DNA from: Streptomyces sp. CC0208
GTDB taxonomy: Bacteria > Actinomycetota > Actinomycetes > Streptomycetales > Streptomycetaceae
Direction: 5' to 3'
DNA length: 64,000 bases
Assembly: GCF_003443735.1 (NCBI RefSeq)
Contig: NZ_CP031969.1
Location: 7,564,001 to 7,628,000 of the forward strand
Of the stretch, positions 16,411 to 24,087 are shown piece after piece; within the stretch, counting starts at the first letter, position 1, and the number at the start of each line of letters is the position of its first letter. Both the position numbers and the translations under genes were made by a program. The notes beneath the pieces were generated by a model. The model was not told the origin of the DNA. It saw nothing but the letters and a program-made list of their open reading frames with translations, and made no database searches.

Positions 16411-16433
16411 AGCCTAGGCGCAAGCACTGACAG
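16411..16433 (-). promoter_or_regulatory. RecA-NDp/PafBC-like promoter of the 59-aa protein gene
   Basis: On the minus strand: CTGTCAGTG, 8 bases, TAGGCT. Same spacing as at ung and sbcD. Only the first base departs from the TTGTCAGTG consensus. The gene starts seven bases after the hexamer. Confidence 0.6.
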
Positions 16434-16498
16434 TGCGCTACCGGACGGCTACACAGAAGGTATGCGATGCGTCACGGGTTTTGGGGCGGGTGCGCGGG

Positions 16499-16580
16499 TC
16501 AGCCCGCCGACTCCGCCGCGTGGGGGCTCAGGACGCCGAAGGGCATGAAGCTCTTGGTCGAGATGAACTTCATGAACCAG
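16499..16580 (-). pseudogene. Left-over uppP 3' end (attachment-site copy)
   Basis: On the minus strand this reads FMKFISTKSFMPF, then jumps to VLSPHAAESAG and a stop. It is the last part of UppP with about 18 codons of the final membrane helix missing. The core 16537-16580 is identical to 24177-24220 in the intact uppP, while the tail is diverged. It is best explained as the ancestral gene end displaced by an integrating element that brought a replacement 3' end. Confidence 0.85.
16537..16580. repeat. 44-bp direct repeat, left copy (putative attL core)
   Basis: Every base matches 24177-24220 in the same orientation, 7.64 kb away. Sequence differs immediately on both sides. The repeat lies inside the uppP coding sequence. 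Confidence 0.9.
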
Positions 16581-16642
16581 TTCATGCGTCGAGGTCCTGA
16601 GCCGCTTTGACCTGCCGTTTTCCACCACTCTTCAAGATCGAA

Positions 16643-16876
16643 TCAGGGAGCGGTGGGAGATGGCACTTTCCAGTGCTCTCCCTCGCTGGCCACGAAGCGC
16701 AGCCACCGAGTTTGCAGTGAATCGGCGATCTCCTGCTCCATGGTCAGGGTCACATGCGAGTGGAGACCTTCCACGCCGGCGACCTCGTGGCCGATGCGGG
16801 TCTCCACTGCGATTCGACTGTGCCGATCTTCGTCCAACCACTCCTTGCCGCCGTGCCGAAGCAGGTAAGCGGCGTT
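16643..16876 (-). pseudogene. Integrase C-terminal relic with lost catalytic tyrosine
   Basis: The last 77 codons (YLLRHGGKEWLDEDRHSR, then VETRIGHEVAGVEG and a helical tail) match the C-terminus of a large Streptomyces tyrosine-recombinase family. In that family the active-site Tyr follows the VEG motif (VEGxYSH); here it is His (VEGLHSH). No N-terminal domains remain upstream in any frame. It lies 62 bases inside the left 44-bp repeat, the usual integrase position beside an attachment site. Confidence 0.65.
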
Positions 16877-17149
16877 GTCACGTTGTCGGGTGGGCGGTGT
16901 CTGATGGTGCGTCGCGGCATGGTGGAGCCCGGTTCCGGGCTGTCTCAGGCAGCGGTGGCGAGGCCTGCGACGCCTAGGCGTCTGCCGCCGAGGACGCCTC
17001 CTTCTCCGACCCCGTCGTCTCTTCGGATGTGAGAGAGGGCCCGTCGCCGCAGGGACCTCCGCCGACGATGGCGTCGTCGGGGTTGACGAGGTGCCGGGCC
17101 GATTCCACGGCAGCGAGTGGCGCGACGTGGGCGCCGAGAGGTCGTTTGA

Positions 17150-17396
17150 GCCTCCATCAGACTCGGCGAGGTTGACTGGCCGTTGCAGTCCCAGATGTTC
17201 ACGGCGGTGCCGTTGGCGGTGGCTGCGCCGACGACGTCCAGACACTTGGCGCCGCCGTAGACCCGCAGCTCGCCCGCGCTGGTGCTGGTGAACCGTTGGT
17301 TGGCGGCGCCGTTGCAGTCCCAGATCCCAGCGAGGGTTCCGTGGCCTGGGAGCGGCCGGTGATGTCCAGGCAGCGGCCGCAGCCCTGGCCCTTGAG
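17150..17396 (-). pseudogene. Ricin-B (CBM13) lectin domain fragment, frameshifted
   Basis: Two reading frames together give QGCGRCLDITGRS, then IWDCNGAANQRFT, LRVYGGAKCLDVVG and VNIWDCNGQ. These are the CLD, WDC and QRF repeats of a beta-trefoil lectin. A frameshift near 17330 separates the pieces, and neither a start nor a catalytic partner is recognisable. It probably came from a secreted glycosidase. The rest of 16877-17772 shows no intact gene; a short frame just upstream (about 17460-17550, minus) may be another scrap of the same gene. Confidence 0.65.
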
Positions 17397-17772
17397 TGAG
17401 CGTGAACGGGCCGACGCCCCGGAGAGGAATCTCCAGGGCGTGATGAGCTCTACACCGTGGCTATGTCTGCCATGCCGGACACGGAGAAGGCGGGCAGTCC
17501 GGTGGCGGTGATGACCTTGGTGAGGTAGCCGTTCCTGTCGATCATCGCCGGCCAGGCTGTCCAGGGTTACGACGGCGGAGGGCGCCCTCCGTCGTCGCGG
17601 ACTGGATCCGGGGGACCACTGAGGCGCTGCGCTGCCACGGTCGCGTCGTTCTCCTGGACTGTTCGGTTTGAACACTAGGTGTCCGAGGCGGCCCAGGATG
17701 CGACGGGTGGCGGGCGGATCTGCCTGGGGAAATGAGCGGCAGGGTCACCCTGCTACGCGGTACGGTGCGCCG

Positions 17773-18207
17773 ATGTCAGAGATCAAGAAGTTCCAAGTCA
17801 CCTTTGACTGCGCAGAACCTGAGCGCCTCGCTCGCTTCTGGTGTGAAGTGTTGGGGTACGTCACGCCGCCGCCACCTGAGGGGTTCACCACCTGGGACGA
17901 TTTCAACCGCACCCTGCCTCCTGAGAAGCAGGGATCATGGTTCTCCTGCAGTGATCCCTCAGGCGTAGGCCCGCGTCTGTTCTTCCAGCGCGTCCCGGAA
18001 GGCAAGCACGTTAAGAATCGGGTGCACCTCGACGTCCGGGTCGGGACCGGGCTCGTGGGGGACGAGCGCCTCGCTGCGCTCGAAGCCGAGTGCGCACGAC
18101 TGATCGCGCTCGGTGCGACCCACGTGCAAACGCTGTATGCCGATGAGGAAAACGAGTCGTGCATCCCGATGCTGGACATCGAGGGCAACGAGTTCTGTAT
18201 CGACTGA
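17773..18207 (+). CDS. VOC-family (glyoxalase-like) protein
   Basis: A 144-aa protein with the vicinal-oxygen-chelate/glyoxalase-like pattern: QVTFDCAEPERLARFWCEVLGY at the start, RLFFQRVPEGK and NRVHLDV in the middle, and MLDIEGNEFCID at the end. Two such beta-alpha-beta units form the fold. Possible metal ligands are the His in VHLDV and the Glu in GNEFC. A TACGGT hexamer six bases before ATG 17773 suggests leaderless translation. Its base composition is less GC-rich than the surrounding core genes, which fits its location in the element. Substrate unknown. Confidence 0.8.
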   Translation: MSEIKKFQVTFDCAEPERLARFWCEVLGYVTPPPPEGFTTWDDFNRTLPPEKQGSWFSCSDPSGVGPRLFFQRVPEGKHVKNRVHLDVRVGTGLVGDERLAALEAECARLIALGATHVQTLYADEENESCIPMLDIEGNEFCID

Positions 18208-18229
18208 ACATTCTTCGAGCCGGGAGGCC

Positions 18230-18690
18230 GGGAGCCACCTCCCTTGGGCCTCTCCGGTCTCGCATGGGGCGGAAGTTGGCCTGCGAGGGCGAGGTTGTGC
18301 AGCCGGGCGACGCCGAGTACGGCGGGTGTGAACGCCGTCGCCTTTCAGACGGCAGTCACGAAAGATCTTCCATGCCCTCATCCGGGCGAAAACGTGCTCG
18401 ACACGGGCCCGGATGTTGTGGTGCGAGGGGTTGTGCTCCTCTTTGCAAGCTGGCAGTTCGGTCTGGCCGCATTCACGGCGGTGCGGAATGAGTAGACCGG
18501 TGCCCCGATAGCCGCCGTCCGCGATGACCGTGGCCCGGCCGACAGCGGCATTCGCACCGGAAAGTTCCCATGCCTTGCAATCGTTGCGGTTGCCGGGCAA
18601 GCAGGATGCGCCGGACCAGCGAGCGGCCCACCCTCGATCCCCTCGGCCCGCGCTGCTGCGGCCAGAGAATCCAGCATCCACTCGGGCGGC
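18230..18690 (-). pseudogene. IS5-family transposase relic A
   Basis: The minus strand encodes GNRNDCKAWELSGANAAVG, IADGGYRGTGLLIPHRRE and RARVEHVFARMRAWKIFRDC, the C-terminal DDE part of a Streptomyces IS5-group transposase. A frameshift near 18310 displaces the tail ARLHNLAL into another frame and more shifts occur upstream. The N-terminal half is missing. Confidence 0.75.
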
Positions 18691-18699
18691 CCCAACTCG

Positions 18700-19022
18700 G
18701 GCGTCCGCGCACCCGGCCGGGCCATCTCGGCGGCGACAAGGCGTATTCCTCCCGCCGCAACCGCCGCTACCTGCGGCGGCGCCAGATCAAGCACACCATC
18801 CCCGAACCGAGGAACCAGCGGGCCAACCGCGAGCGCCGGGGCCGCGAGGGCGGCCGGCCCACCTGCTTCGACAAGACGAGCTACAAGAGGAGGAACGAAG
18901 TCGAGCGAACGATCAATGCCCTCAAGAACTCCCGGGCTGTGGCCACGAGGTTCGACAAGCGTGCCTACGTCGTCCACGGCACCGTCACCGTCGCTTCGAT
19001 CAGACGCTGGCTCCGCTTGTGA
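18700..19022 (+). pseudogene. IS5-family transposase relic B
   Basis: The plus strand reads GDKAYSSRRNRRYLRRRQIK, then HTIPEPRNQRANRERRG and NEVERTINALKNSRAVATRF with a proper stop. This is the C-terminus of a second, different IS5-group transposase. It abuts relic A head to head around 18690-18700, so one element probably inserted into or recombined with the other. The 5' part is absent. Confidence 0.75.
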
Positions 19023-19040
19023 CCAGCTGAAGGGAGCTGA

Positions 19041-19556
19041 TCAGACGCCGGTCCGTCCGTCGACGAGCTCTCGCACGATGTCGAGGTGCCCGTTGTGTCG
19101 GGAGATCTCTTCGATGAGGTGGAGGATCACCCAACGGAGGTCCACGTGGCGGCCGTCACTGATGGAACGCTTGGCCCTTGCGTTCAAGTCGTGGTCGGAC
19201 AGCAGGCGACGGTAGCGGTCGCTCTGCTCTTCGTATGCGGCGAGAAGCTGGGGCAACGGGACGTCGACAGCTGTCCGCATCTCGGGGTCGGGGTCGTCGT
19301 CACTCGCCTGCGTGAGCGGACCCGCTGGTTCCTCCCCCAGGAACATCACTTGGACCCAGTGGTACTCGACCCACCGCAGATGGCTGATCAGCCCACACAG
19401 GGTCATCAGCGGTGAGTTCGGGAGCGGGGCCCTGCGGGCGTCTTGTGCGGACACGCCCTCGCACTTGGCTCGCGCCGTGTCACGAGCGTAGTCCAGGAAG
19501 GTGATCAGCTGCGTGCGCTCGTCCCAGGTGGGAGGCGTATCGGTTCGTTGCGTCAT
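19041..19556 (-). CDS. DinB-family protein (DUF664), element-borne paralogue
   Basis: A 171-aa DinB/DUF664 protein similar in plan to the one at 11333-11845. It has an N-terminal TFLDYARDTARAKCEGV helix, a LISHLRWVEYHW segment with the first His ligand, and HLIEEISRHNGHLDIVRELV near the C-terminus with the HxxH ligands. It appears intact. It starts at ATG 19556. It sits between an IS5 relic and the esterase-like gene within the element, so it was probably acquired. The activity (thiol-dependent transferase or hydrolase) is not known. Confidence 0.8.
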   Translation of the reverse strand: MTQRTDTPPTWDERTQLITFLDYARDTARAKCEGVSAQDARRAPLPNSPLMTLCGLISHLRWVEYHWVQVMFLGEEPAGPLTQASDDDPDPEMRTAVDVPLPQLLAAYEEQSDRYRRLLSDHDLNARAKRSISDGRHVDLRWVILHLIEEISRHNGHLDIVRELVDGRTGV

Positions 19557-19768
19557 CGCGGGGAGTCTCCCGCAGGTCGTAGGGGCGCGCGAGTGATTAA
19601 TGAACACCACCCCGTCGAGTACTGCCTCATCCACCCTGGGCACGTCGGCCCGGCGAGATCCGCCGGACAGGCTCACATGGGTGGGGGGCGCCGCAGGCAA
19701 GCGGCAGGTCCAGGCGTGGCATCTGCTCTACAGCGGACCTGCGGTTATCCCCAGGAGGAAAACTGAAG

Positions 19769-19810
19769 GTGGCAGGCTGCCCGGGACCTGCCGCCCATCG
19801 GCAGCCTTGA
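19769..19810 (+). promoter_or_regulatory. Possible leader peptide with alternative hairpins before the esterase gene
   Basis: A 13-codon frame starts at GTG 19769, ten bases after AGGAGG, and stops three bases before the esterase ATG. Two mutually exclusive stems overlap it: 19771-19776 with 19787-19792, and 19775-19781 with 19800-19806. The layout resembles translational attenuators of macrolide-resistance genes, but the peptide does not match known leader motifs. Speculative. Confidence 0.25.
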
Positions 19811-19813
19811 TCC

Positions 19814-21202
19814 ATGCCTGTATTTCACAGATCACATCGATTGCATCGCTTACTGCTACTCCTGCTGGCGCTGACGCTCGGGGTCGGCACGCTGACGGTC
19901 GCCGCCCGGCCGGCGCACGCGAACGTGAACGCGATGACCACCACCGATCCGGTGCGCGAACTGGCGCGCGTCGCGAAGCCGTTGCGTTCCACGGAGGCAG
20001 GCGCCCCCGGCAGCGATCTGCGCCCGCTCGGCCGCATGATCGGCTCGGCGAAGATCGTCGGCCTGGGCGAGGCTACGCACAGCTCTCGGCAGTTCTTCAC
20101 GATGAAGCACCGTGTCTTCCGGTATCTCGTCGAGGAGCAAGGCTTCACCACCTTCGCGCTGGAGGCGCCCTGGTCCACCGGCCTGGTCCTCAACGACTAC
20201 GTGTTGTACGGGAAGGGCGACCCGGAGAAGCTCATGCGGGAGGAGTTCCAGAGCTCGTACCGGATATGGAACACCCGCGAGTATCTCGACCTGCTGAGGT
20301 GGATGCGCGCCCACAACGTTCGCCACCCCGACCGCCCCGTGCAGTTCATGGGTGAGGACAACGGTTACGCGGGACCTGAGCTCTTCGACGCGGTCACGGA
20401 CTATGTGGCCACGTACCACCCGGAGCTGCTGCCGGAGTTCCGCCGCCTTTACCGCGGGCTCCGGCCGACGGGGAGCGTGGAGGAGACCGTCAACGAAAAC
20501 ATGGCCAAGCCCATCGCCGAGCGCGAGCGGACGGCCGTGGATGTGCGGCGCGCCTACCAGCTGCTTCAGGCGCAAGGGCCGGACGAGAATCCGCAGGCGT
20601 ACCAGTGGATCCTCCAGCACGCCAGGGCCATCTCCCAGACCGGCACCCTCTACGCGTACTACGACTTCTCCGACCCGGCGAAGATCGCTCGGGCCATGCT
20701 CTACCGCGACCAGATCATGGCGGAGAACACTGTGTGGTGGCAGCGGCACACCGGCCACCGGATGCTGTTGTCGGCCCACAACGGCCATGTCTCCTACGAG
20801 TCCGACAACCCTGAGCAGTATCCGAAGACCCAGGGGGAGTTCATACGCCAGACGGTCGGGGCCGAGTACGTGAACATCGGTTACACCTTCGGGCAGGGCT
20901 CGTTCAACGCGATGGATCTGACGGATCCGGAAGAGCCCTACCGTCGCTTCTCCGTGAAGCCGCTGGGCGCGGGCAGCAGTGAGGAGGTGCTGGAGAGAGT
21001 CTCGCGGCGGGACTACTACGTCGATCTACGGGCCGTGCCCGAGCCGACGCGAGACTGGCTGATGGCGAAGCGGCTGACCCGCTCCATCGGGAACGCCTGG
21101 CCGGAGGACCCCTACCAAACCTCGCTCGGGCGCCAGTTCGACGTGCTGATACACCTCCATCGCGTCACGGCCGCGGATCTCCTGTCAACGGCCAGAGACT
21201 GA
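19814..21202 (+). CDS. Secreted erythromycin-esterase-like protein
   Basis: A 462-aa protein with a Sec signal peptide (hydrophobic LLLLLLALTLGVGTL, cleavage near AHA at about 36) and an erythromycin-esterase superfamily domain. Conserved features are LGEATHSSRQFF (about 80-91, active-site Glu and His), ALEAPWS, FMGEDNG, the YRDQIMAEN segment and LSAHNGH (about 318-324). Family members include EreA/EreB macrolide esterases as well as enzymes of other function, so macrolide hydrolysis is possible but not shown. Export is unusual for EreA/EreB, which are cytoplasmic. No Shine-Dalgarno precedes ATG; a short upstream frame may couple translation. It is element cargo. Confidence 0.8.
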   Translation: MPVFHRSHRLHRLLLLLLALTLGVGTLTVAARPAHANVNAMTTTDPVRELARVAKPLRSTEAGAPGSDLRPLGRMIGSAKIVGLGEATHSSRQFFTMKHRVFRYLVEEQGFTTFALEAPWSTGLVLNDYVLYGKGDPEKLMREEFQSSYRIWNTREYLDLLRWMRAHNVRHPDRPVQFMGEDNGYAGPELFDAVTDYVATYHPELLPEFRRLYRGLRPTGSVEETVNENMAKPIAERERTAVDVRRAYQLLQAQGPDENPQAYQWILQHARAISQTGTLYAYYDFSDPAKIARAMLYRDQIMAENTVWWQRHTGHRMLLSAHNGHVSYESDNPEQYPKTQGEFIRQTVGAEYVNIGYTFGQGSFNAMDLTDPEEPYRRFSVKPLGAGSSEEVLERVSRRDYYVDLRAVPEPTRDWLMAKRLTRSIGNAWPEDPYQTSLGRQFDVLIHLHRVTAADLLSTARD

Positions 21203-21352
21203 AAGTCCCTGGCTGCGACAGCTCAGTAGGGGCGGGGACTGAGCCCTTTTCAACCTCAGTAGGGCTGTTGACGCGGCTCGCTCCTTGTTGAGCCGGGCGG
21301 AGACTGTGGGGGCAAGATGACCTCCGTGCCCACCATGGTTGTTGGGATCCAC
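21203..21352 (+). mobile_element. IS110-family left-end relic
   Basis: Directly after the esterase stop comes a leader followed by MTSVPTMVVGIH (21317-21352), the typical beginning of an IS110 transposase (VVGIDxHK). The next residues do not continue the family, and the first catalytic Asp is already His. Only the extreme 5' end of the element remains. The remaining bases to 21392 hold nothing recognisable. Confidence 0.5.
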
Positions 21353-21392
21353 GTGCCGCTGGGGCGCGGAGGGTAGACCATGGGCCCGGGTG

Positions 21393-22262
21393 TCAGGCGT
21401 CTTCGCGGTAGAGGTCAGTGAACAGGGCGACGGCGGCGTGGGTGGCCGGGTGGGGGTCCTGTCGGCCCCAGATGAGGAGGACGGGGACAGGGACAGCGTC
21501 GCGCAGGGGGCGATAAGTGATGCCGTCGCGGCGGTACTGGGCGACGGTGGCCTGCGGGGTGACGCCGACAGAGCGGCCGGCGGCAATGGTGGCGAGCCAG
21601 TCGTCGACGTCGCGGGTGTACTCCACAGCAGGGCGGGCGTCTTCGGGCCACAGTTCCAAGGTGGTGGTGCCGGTTCGACGGTCCACCACCAGGGTGCGCT
21701 CGCGGATCTCCGCCAGGCGGATGCTGCGACGTCTGGTCCATGGGTCGTCGGAGGCGAGGGCGACGTAGCGGCGCTCGTGGCCCACGAGGGCGTGGGCGTA
21801 GCGGCGGGTGTCGACGGGGGTGCGGAGGACGGCCAGGTCGCACAGGCCCTCGGCGAGGCCGCCGGTGGGGGTGTTGTGGCGAATCAGGTGGAGTTCGACG
21901 TTGGGGTAGCGGTCGTGCCAGCGGCGCTGGAACTCGGCGGTGTGGCGGCCCATCGCGGACCAGGCGTGGCCGATGTGCAGCCGGGTGTGGCCGGTGGTGG
22001 CCTGGTGGACCAGTTCGTCGGCGTCGACCAGGAGATTCCGGGCGCGGGCGAGAACCTGCACGCCTGCGGTGGTGGGGGTGACAGTGCGGCTGGTGCGGTG
22101 CAGCAGTCGCACGCCGAGGATGCGCTCCAGTGCGAGCAGTGTGCGGGAGACCGCGGCCTGGGAGACTCCCAGCTCGATCGCGGCGTCGGTGAAGCTGCCG
22201 GTGTCGACGATCTCGACCAGGCAACGCAGGTGCCGCAGCTCCAGTTCCGTACGACCATCCAT
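21393..22262 (-). CDS. LysR-family transcriptional regulator
   Basis: A 289-aa regulator. The N-terminal winged HTH covers about 7-66 (LRCLVEIVDTGSFTDAAIELG, then SQAAVSRTLLALERILG), and the C-terminal effector-binding domain follows (about 90-285). ATG 22262 is chosen since it gives a canonical LysR N-terminus. It is divergent from an EamA exporter (22331), a classic LysR/target pair. An ATACG-N5-CGTAT dyad containing T-N11-A overlaps its own start, suggesting autoregulation plus control of the exporter. The inducer is unknown. Confidence 0.85.
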   Translation of the reverse strand: MDGRTELELRHLRCLVEIVDTGSFTDAAIELGVSQAAVSRTLLALERILGVRLLHRTSRTVTPTTAGVQVLARARNLLVDADELVHQATTGHTRLHIGHAWSAMGRHTAEFQRRWHDRYPNVELHLIRHNTPTGGLAEGLCDLAVLRTPVDTRRYAHALVGHERRYVALASDDPWTRRRSIRLAEIRERTLVVDRRTGTTTLELWPEDARPAVEYTRDVDDWLATIAAGRSVGVTPQATVAQYRRDGITYRPLRDAVPVPVLLIWGRQDPHPATHAAVALFTDLYREDA

Positions 22263-22275
22263 ACGTCCAGCGTAT
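22261..22275. promoter_or_regulatory. LysR-type operator
   Basis: ATACG, 5 bases, CGTAT, with a T-N11-A core. A second GCAT/ATGC dyad lies at 22292-22306. Both lie in the 68-base gap between the LysR gene and the EamA gene. Confidence 0.6.
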
Positions 22276-22330
22276 AGCTGGGGGTTCGGATGCATTTTGC
22301 GTATGCGTCGGTCCGGCGGATGGTCGTGCC

Positions 22331-23242
22331 ATGACACTCGAAGCTCGCGCAGAGACTTCGGCCGCCCCGGCGCAGGCGTCGTCGCCCCGGTGGTCCGGGG
22401 TGGCGCTGATGATGGGGAGCGGCCTGTCCAACCAGGTCGGAGCATCAATAGCCGCGCTCGCCTTCCCGGTGCTGGGGCCGGCGGGAGTGGTGGCGGTGCG
22501 CCAGTGGGTGGCCGCCGTGGTGCTGCTGAGCGCCGGCCGGCCGAACCTGCGTTCATTCACCGCCGCGCAGTGGCGTCCGGTCCTTGGCCTTGCCGCGGTG
22601 TTCGCGACCATGAACCTCACGCTGTATGCGGCGATCGACCGGATCGGGCTCGGCCTGGCGGTCACCCTGGAGTTCCTCGGCCCGCTCACTGTGGCGCTGG
22701 CAAGCTCTCGCCGGCGTATCGATCTGGCCTGTGCTCTCGCCGCCGCGGTGGGCGTGGTGGTCCTCACCCGCCCCCGGCCCAGCACGGACTATCTCGGCAT
22801 CGGCCTGGCCCTGATCGCCGCCGTCTGCTGGGGCTGTTACATCCTCCTCAACCGCGCCGTGGGCGAGCGCCTGCCCGGGCTGCAGGGATCGGCCGCCGCC
22901 GCGGCCGTCTCCGGCCTGCTCTACCTGCCCCTCGGCGCTGCGGTCCTGTGGCTCCACCAGCCCACCGTCGGCTCCCTGCTGTGCGCGCTTGCTGCCGGTG
23001 TGCTGTCCTCCGCGGTGCCGTTTCTCGCCGACCTGCTCGCGCTGCGCCGGGTCCCCGCCCGCTTCTTCGGGATCTTCATGAGCGTCAACCCGGTGTTCGC
23101 CGCTCTGATCGGCATGCTCGTCCTTGACCAGTACCTCGGTGCGGCATCGTGGCTGGCCATCACCGTGATCGTCACCGCCAACGCCGTCTCGGTGGGCACC
23201 GCCGCCAGCCGCTCGGAGAAGGAGACCAACCTCTTGCGGTGA
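22331..23242 (+). CDS. EamA-family (drug/metabolite) exporter
   Basis: A 303-aa inner-membrane protein with about ten predicted transmembrane helices arranged as two EamA repeats (about 30-145 and 155-290). The second repeat ends in the family pattern PVFAALIGMLVLDQYLG. RhtA-like homologues export amino acids or similar metabolites. Control by the divergent LysR is likely. The start ATG follows no obvious ribosome site. Its antisense strand has a long open frame, which I regard as a high-GC artefact. Confidence 0.85.
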   Translation: MTLEARAETSAAPAQASSPRWSGVALMMGSGLSNQVGASIAALAFPVLGPAGVVAVRQWVAAVVLLSAGRPNLRSFTAAQWRPVLGLAAVFATMNLTLYAAIDRIGLGLAVTLEFLGPLTVALASSRRRIDLACALAAAVGVVVLTRPRPSTDYLGIGLALIAAVCWGCYILLNRAVGERLPGLQGSAAAAAVSGLLYLPLGAAVLWLHQPTVGSLLCALAAGVLSSAVPFLADLLALRRVPARFFGIFMSVNPVFAALIGMLVLDQYLGAASWLAITVIVTANAVSVGTAASRSEKETNLLR

Positions 23243-23275
23243 ACCCGCGTCGACGCCCGCGCCACGGTGTGAGCC

Positions 23276-23416
23276 TTTGTCGAGGCAGGCAAGGTGGCTG
23301 ACGCGGGTGCGGACGAACGGGTGGCCATTCCACCAGGCATCGAGGCGTACGAGGTTGAGTGCAACGGCGGAGAGGACGTGCTCCAGGTGGGTCTTCTGGA
23401 GGCCGGGGTAGCGGGC
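23276..23416 (-). mobile_element. IS1182-family transposase C-terminal relic
   Basis: The minus strand reads GLQKTHLEHVLSAVALNLVR, then LDAWWNGHPFVRTRVSHLA, resembling the last 45 residues of Streptomyces IS1182 transposases. It is in frame with the HTH fragment upstream but has lost its own body and stop codon. Confidence 0.6.
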
Positions 23417-23455
23417 GCGTCTCTTCCTCGACCTGCCCATCGGAACGAGAAGGTC

Positions 23456-23632
23456 GACCGGCTCGGCGGGCGGAAGCAGGTCCGGCTCGCGGATCTTCAG
23501 CTTGCCGCCGACCCGGGCAGCAGGGATCTCGCTATCGGCAATCCGCTTACGGATCGTGATCGAGTGACCGTCGTTCGCGTGCTCCAGCTCGCGCATGTCG
23601 CACAGGCGCTCAAGTGTCGATGGGGTCGGCAT
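23456..23632 (-). pseudogene. Excisionase-like helix-turn-helix fragment
   Basis: About 56 codons on the minus strand contain ITIRKRIADSEIPAARVGGK and LKIREPDL, the recognition helix and wing of excisionase/MerR-like small DNA-binding proteins (RxRIxxGEIPAxRVGGxxRI). It begins near ATG 23632. The frame then runs into the IS1182 relic, so the protein has lost its natural end. As an Xis-type factor near the right end of the element it would complement the integrase relic at the left end. Confidence 0.45.
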
Positions 23633-23975
23633 CAGGGACCTCTTGTTCATCGATGAGTTGTCTCGTGTGTCCGCGCTCTACGCGGCGAGCTTCGATCGAG
23701 ACCGTCCCTCGTCCACCGTGAGCGGGGACGGGCGGCGGTGGTGGAGCGCCAGTTTTAGGGCCGCGCGCCAGATGAGATCACCGGCGGCTGGGGACCTCCG
23801 GCTCCTCCAGGTCCTCGCGATCAACGGGGACATGGGGGAAGTCGCCATCGCGGTGTACGGGGCACGGTGAGGCAGCCACCTGGGACACGGTGGATGAGCG
23901 GCTGCGTTTCCGCGTGGTGAGGGTCGCGGCCCAGGCCGGACATGAACCTCAGCTGACCCGCACTACCCTCTGCGC

Positions 23976-24011
23976 GGAAGGGCCCGCACGGCATGCCGTG
24001 CGGGCCCTTCC
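23976..24011. terminator. Perfect 36-bp palindrome, bidirectional terminator
   Basis: The two 18-base halves are exact reverse complements, centred at 23993/23994, with outer GGAAGGGCCC and CTTCC ends. It lies 76 bases downstream of the uppP stop on uppP's strand, the expected place for its terminator. The gap 23633-24087 otherwise has no gene I can support. Confidence 0.75.
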
Positions 24012-24087
24012 CTTGCAAGATGATCATGGCGTGGTGATGCAGTCAGGCGCTAGAAAATGCTGGACAGCGCTAGATGCGCCTACCGTG

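Noticed and set aside
22553..23270. Minus-strand frame linking the IS1182 relic with sequence antisense to the EamA exporter.
   Set aside because: Only the first about 125 codons resemble known proteins; the rest is antisense to a clear transporter.
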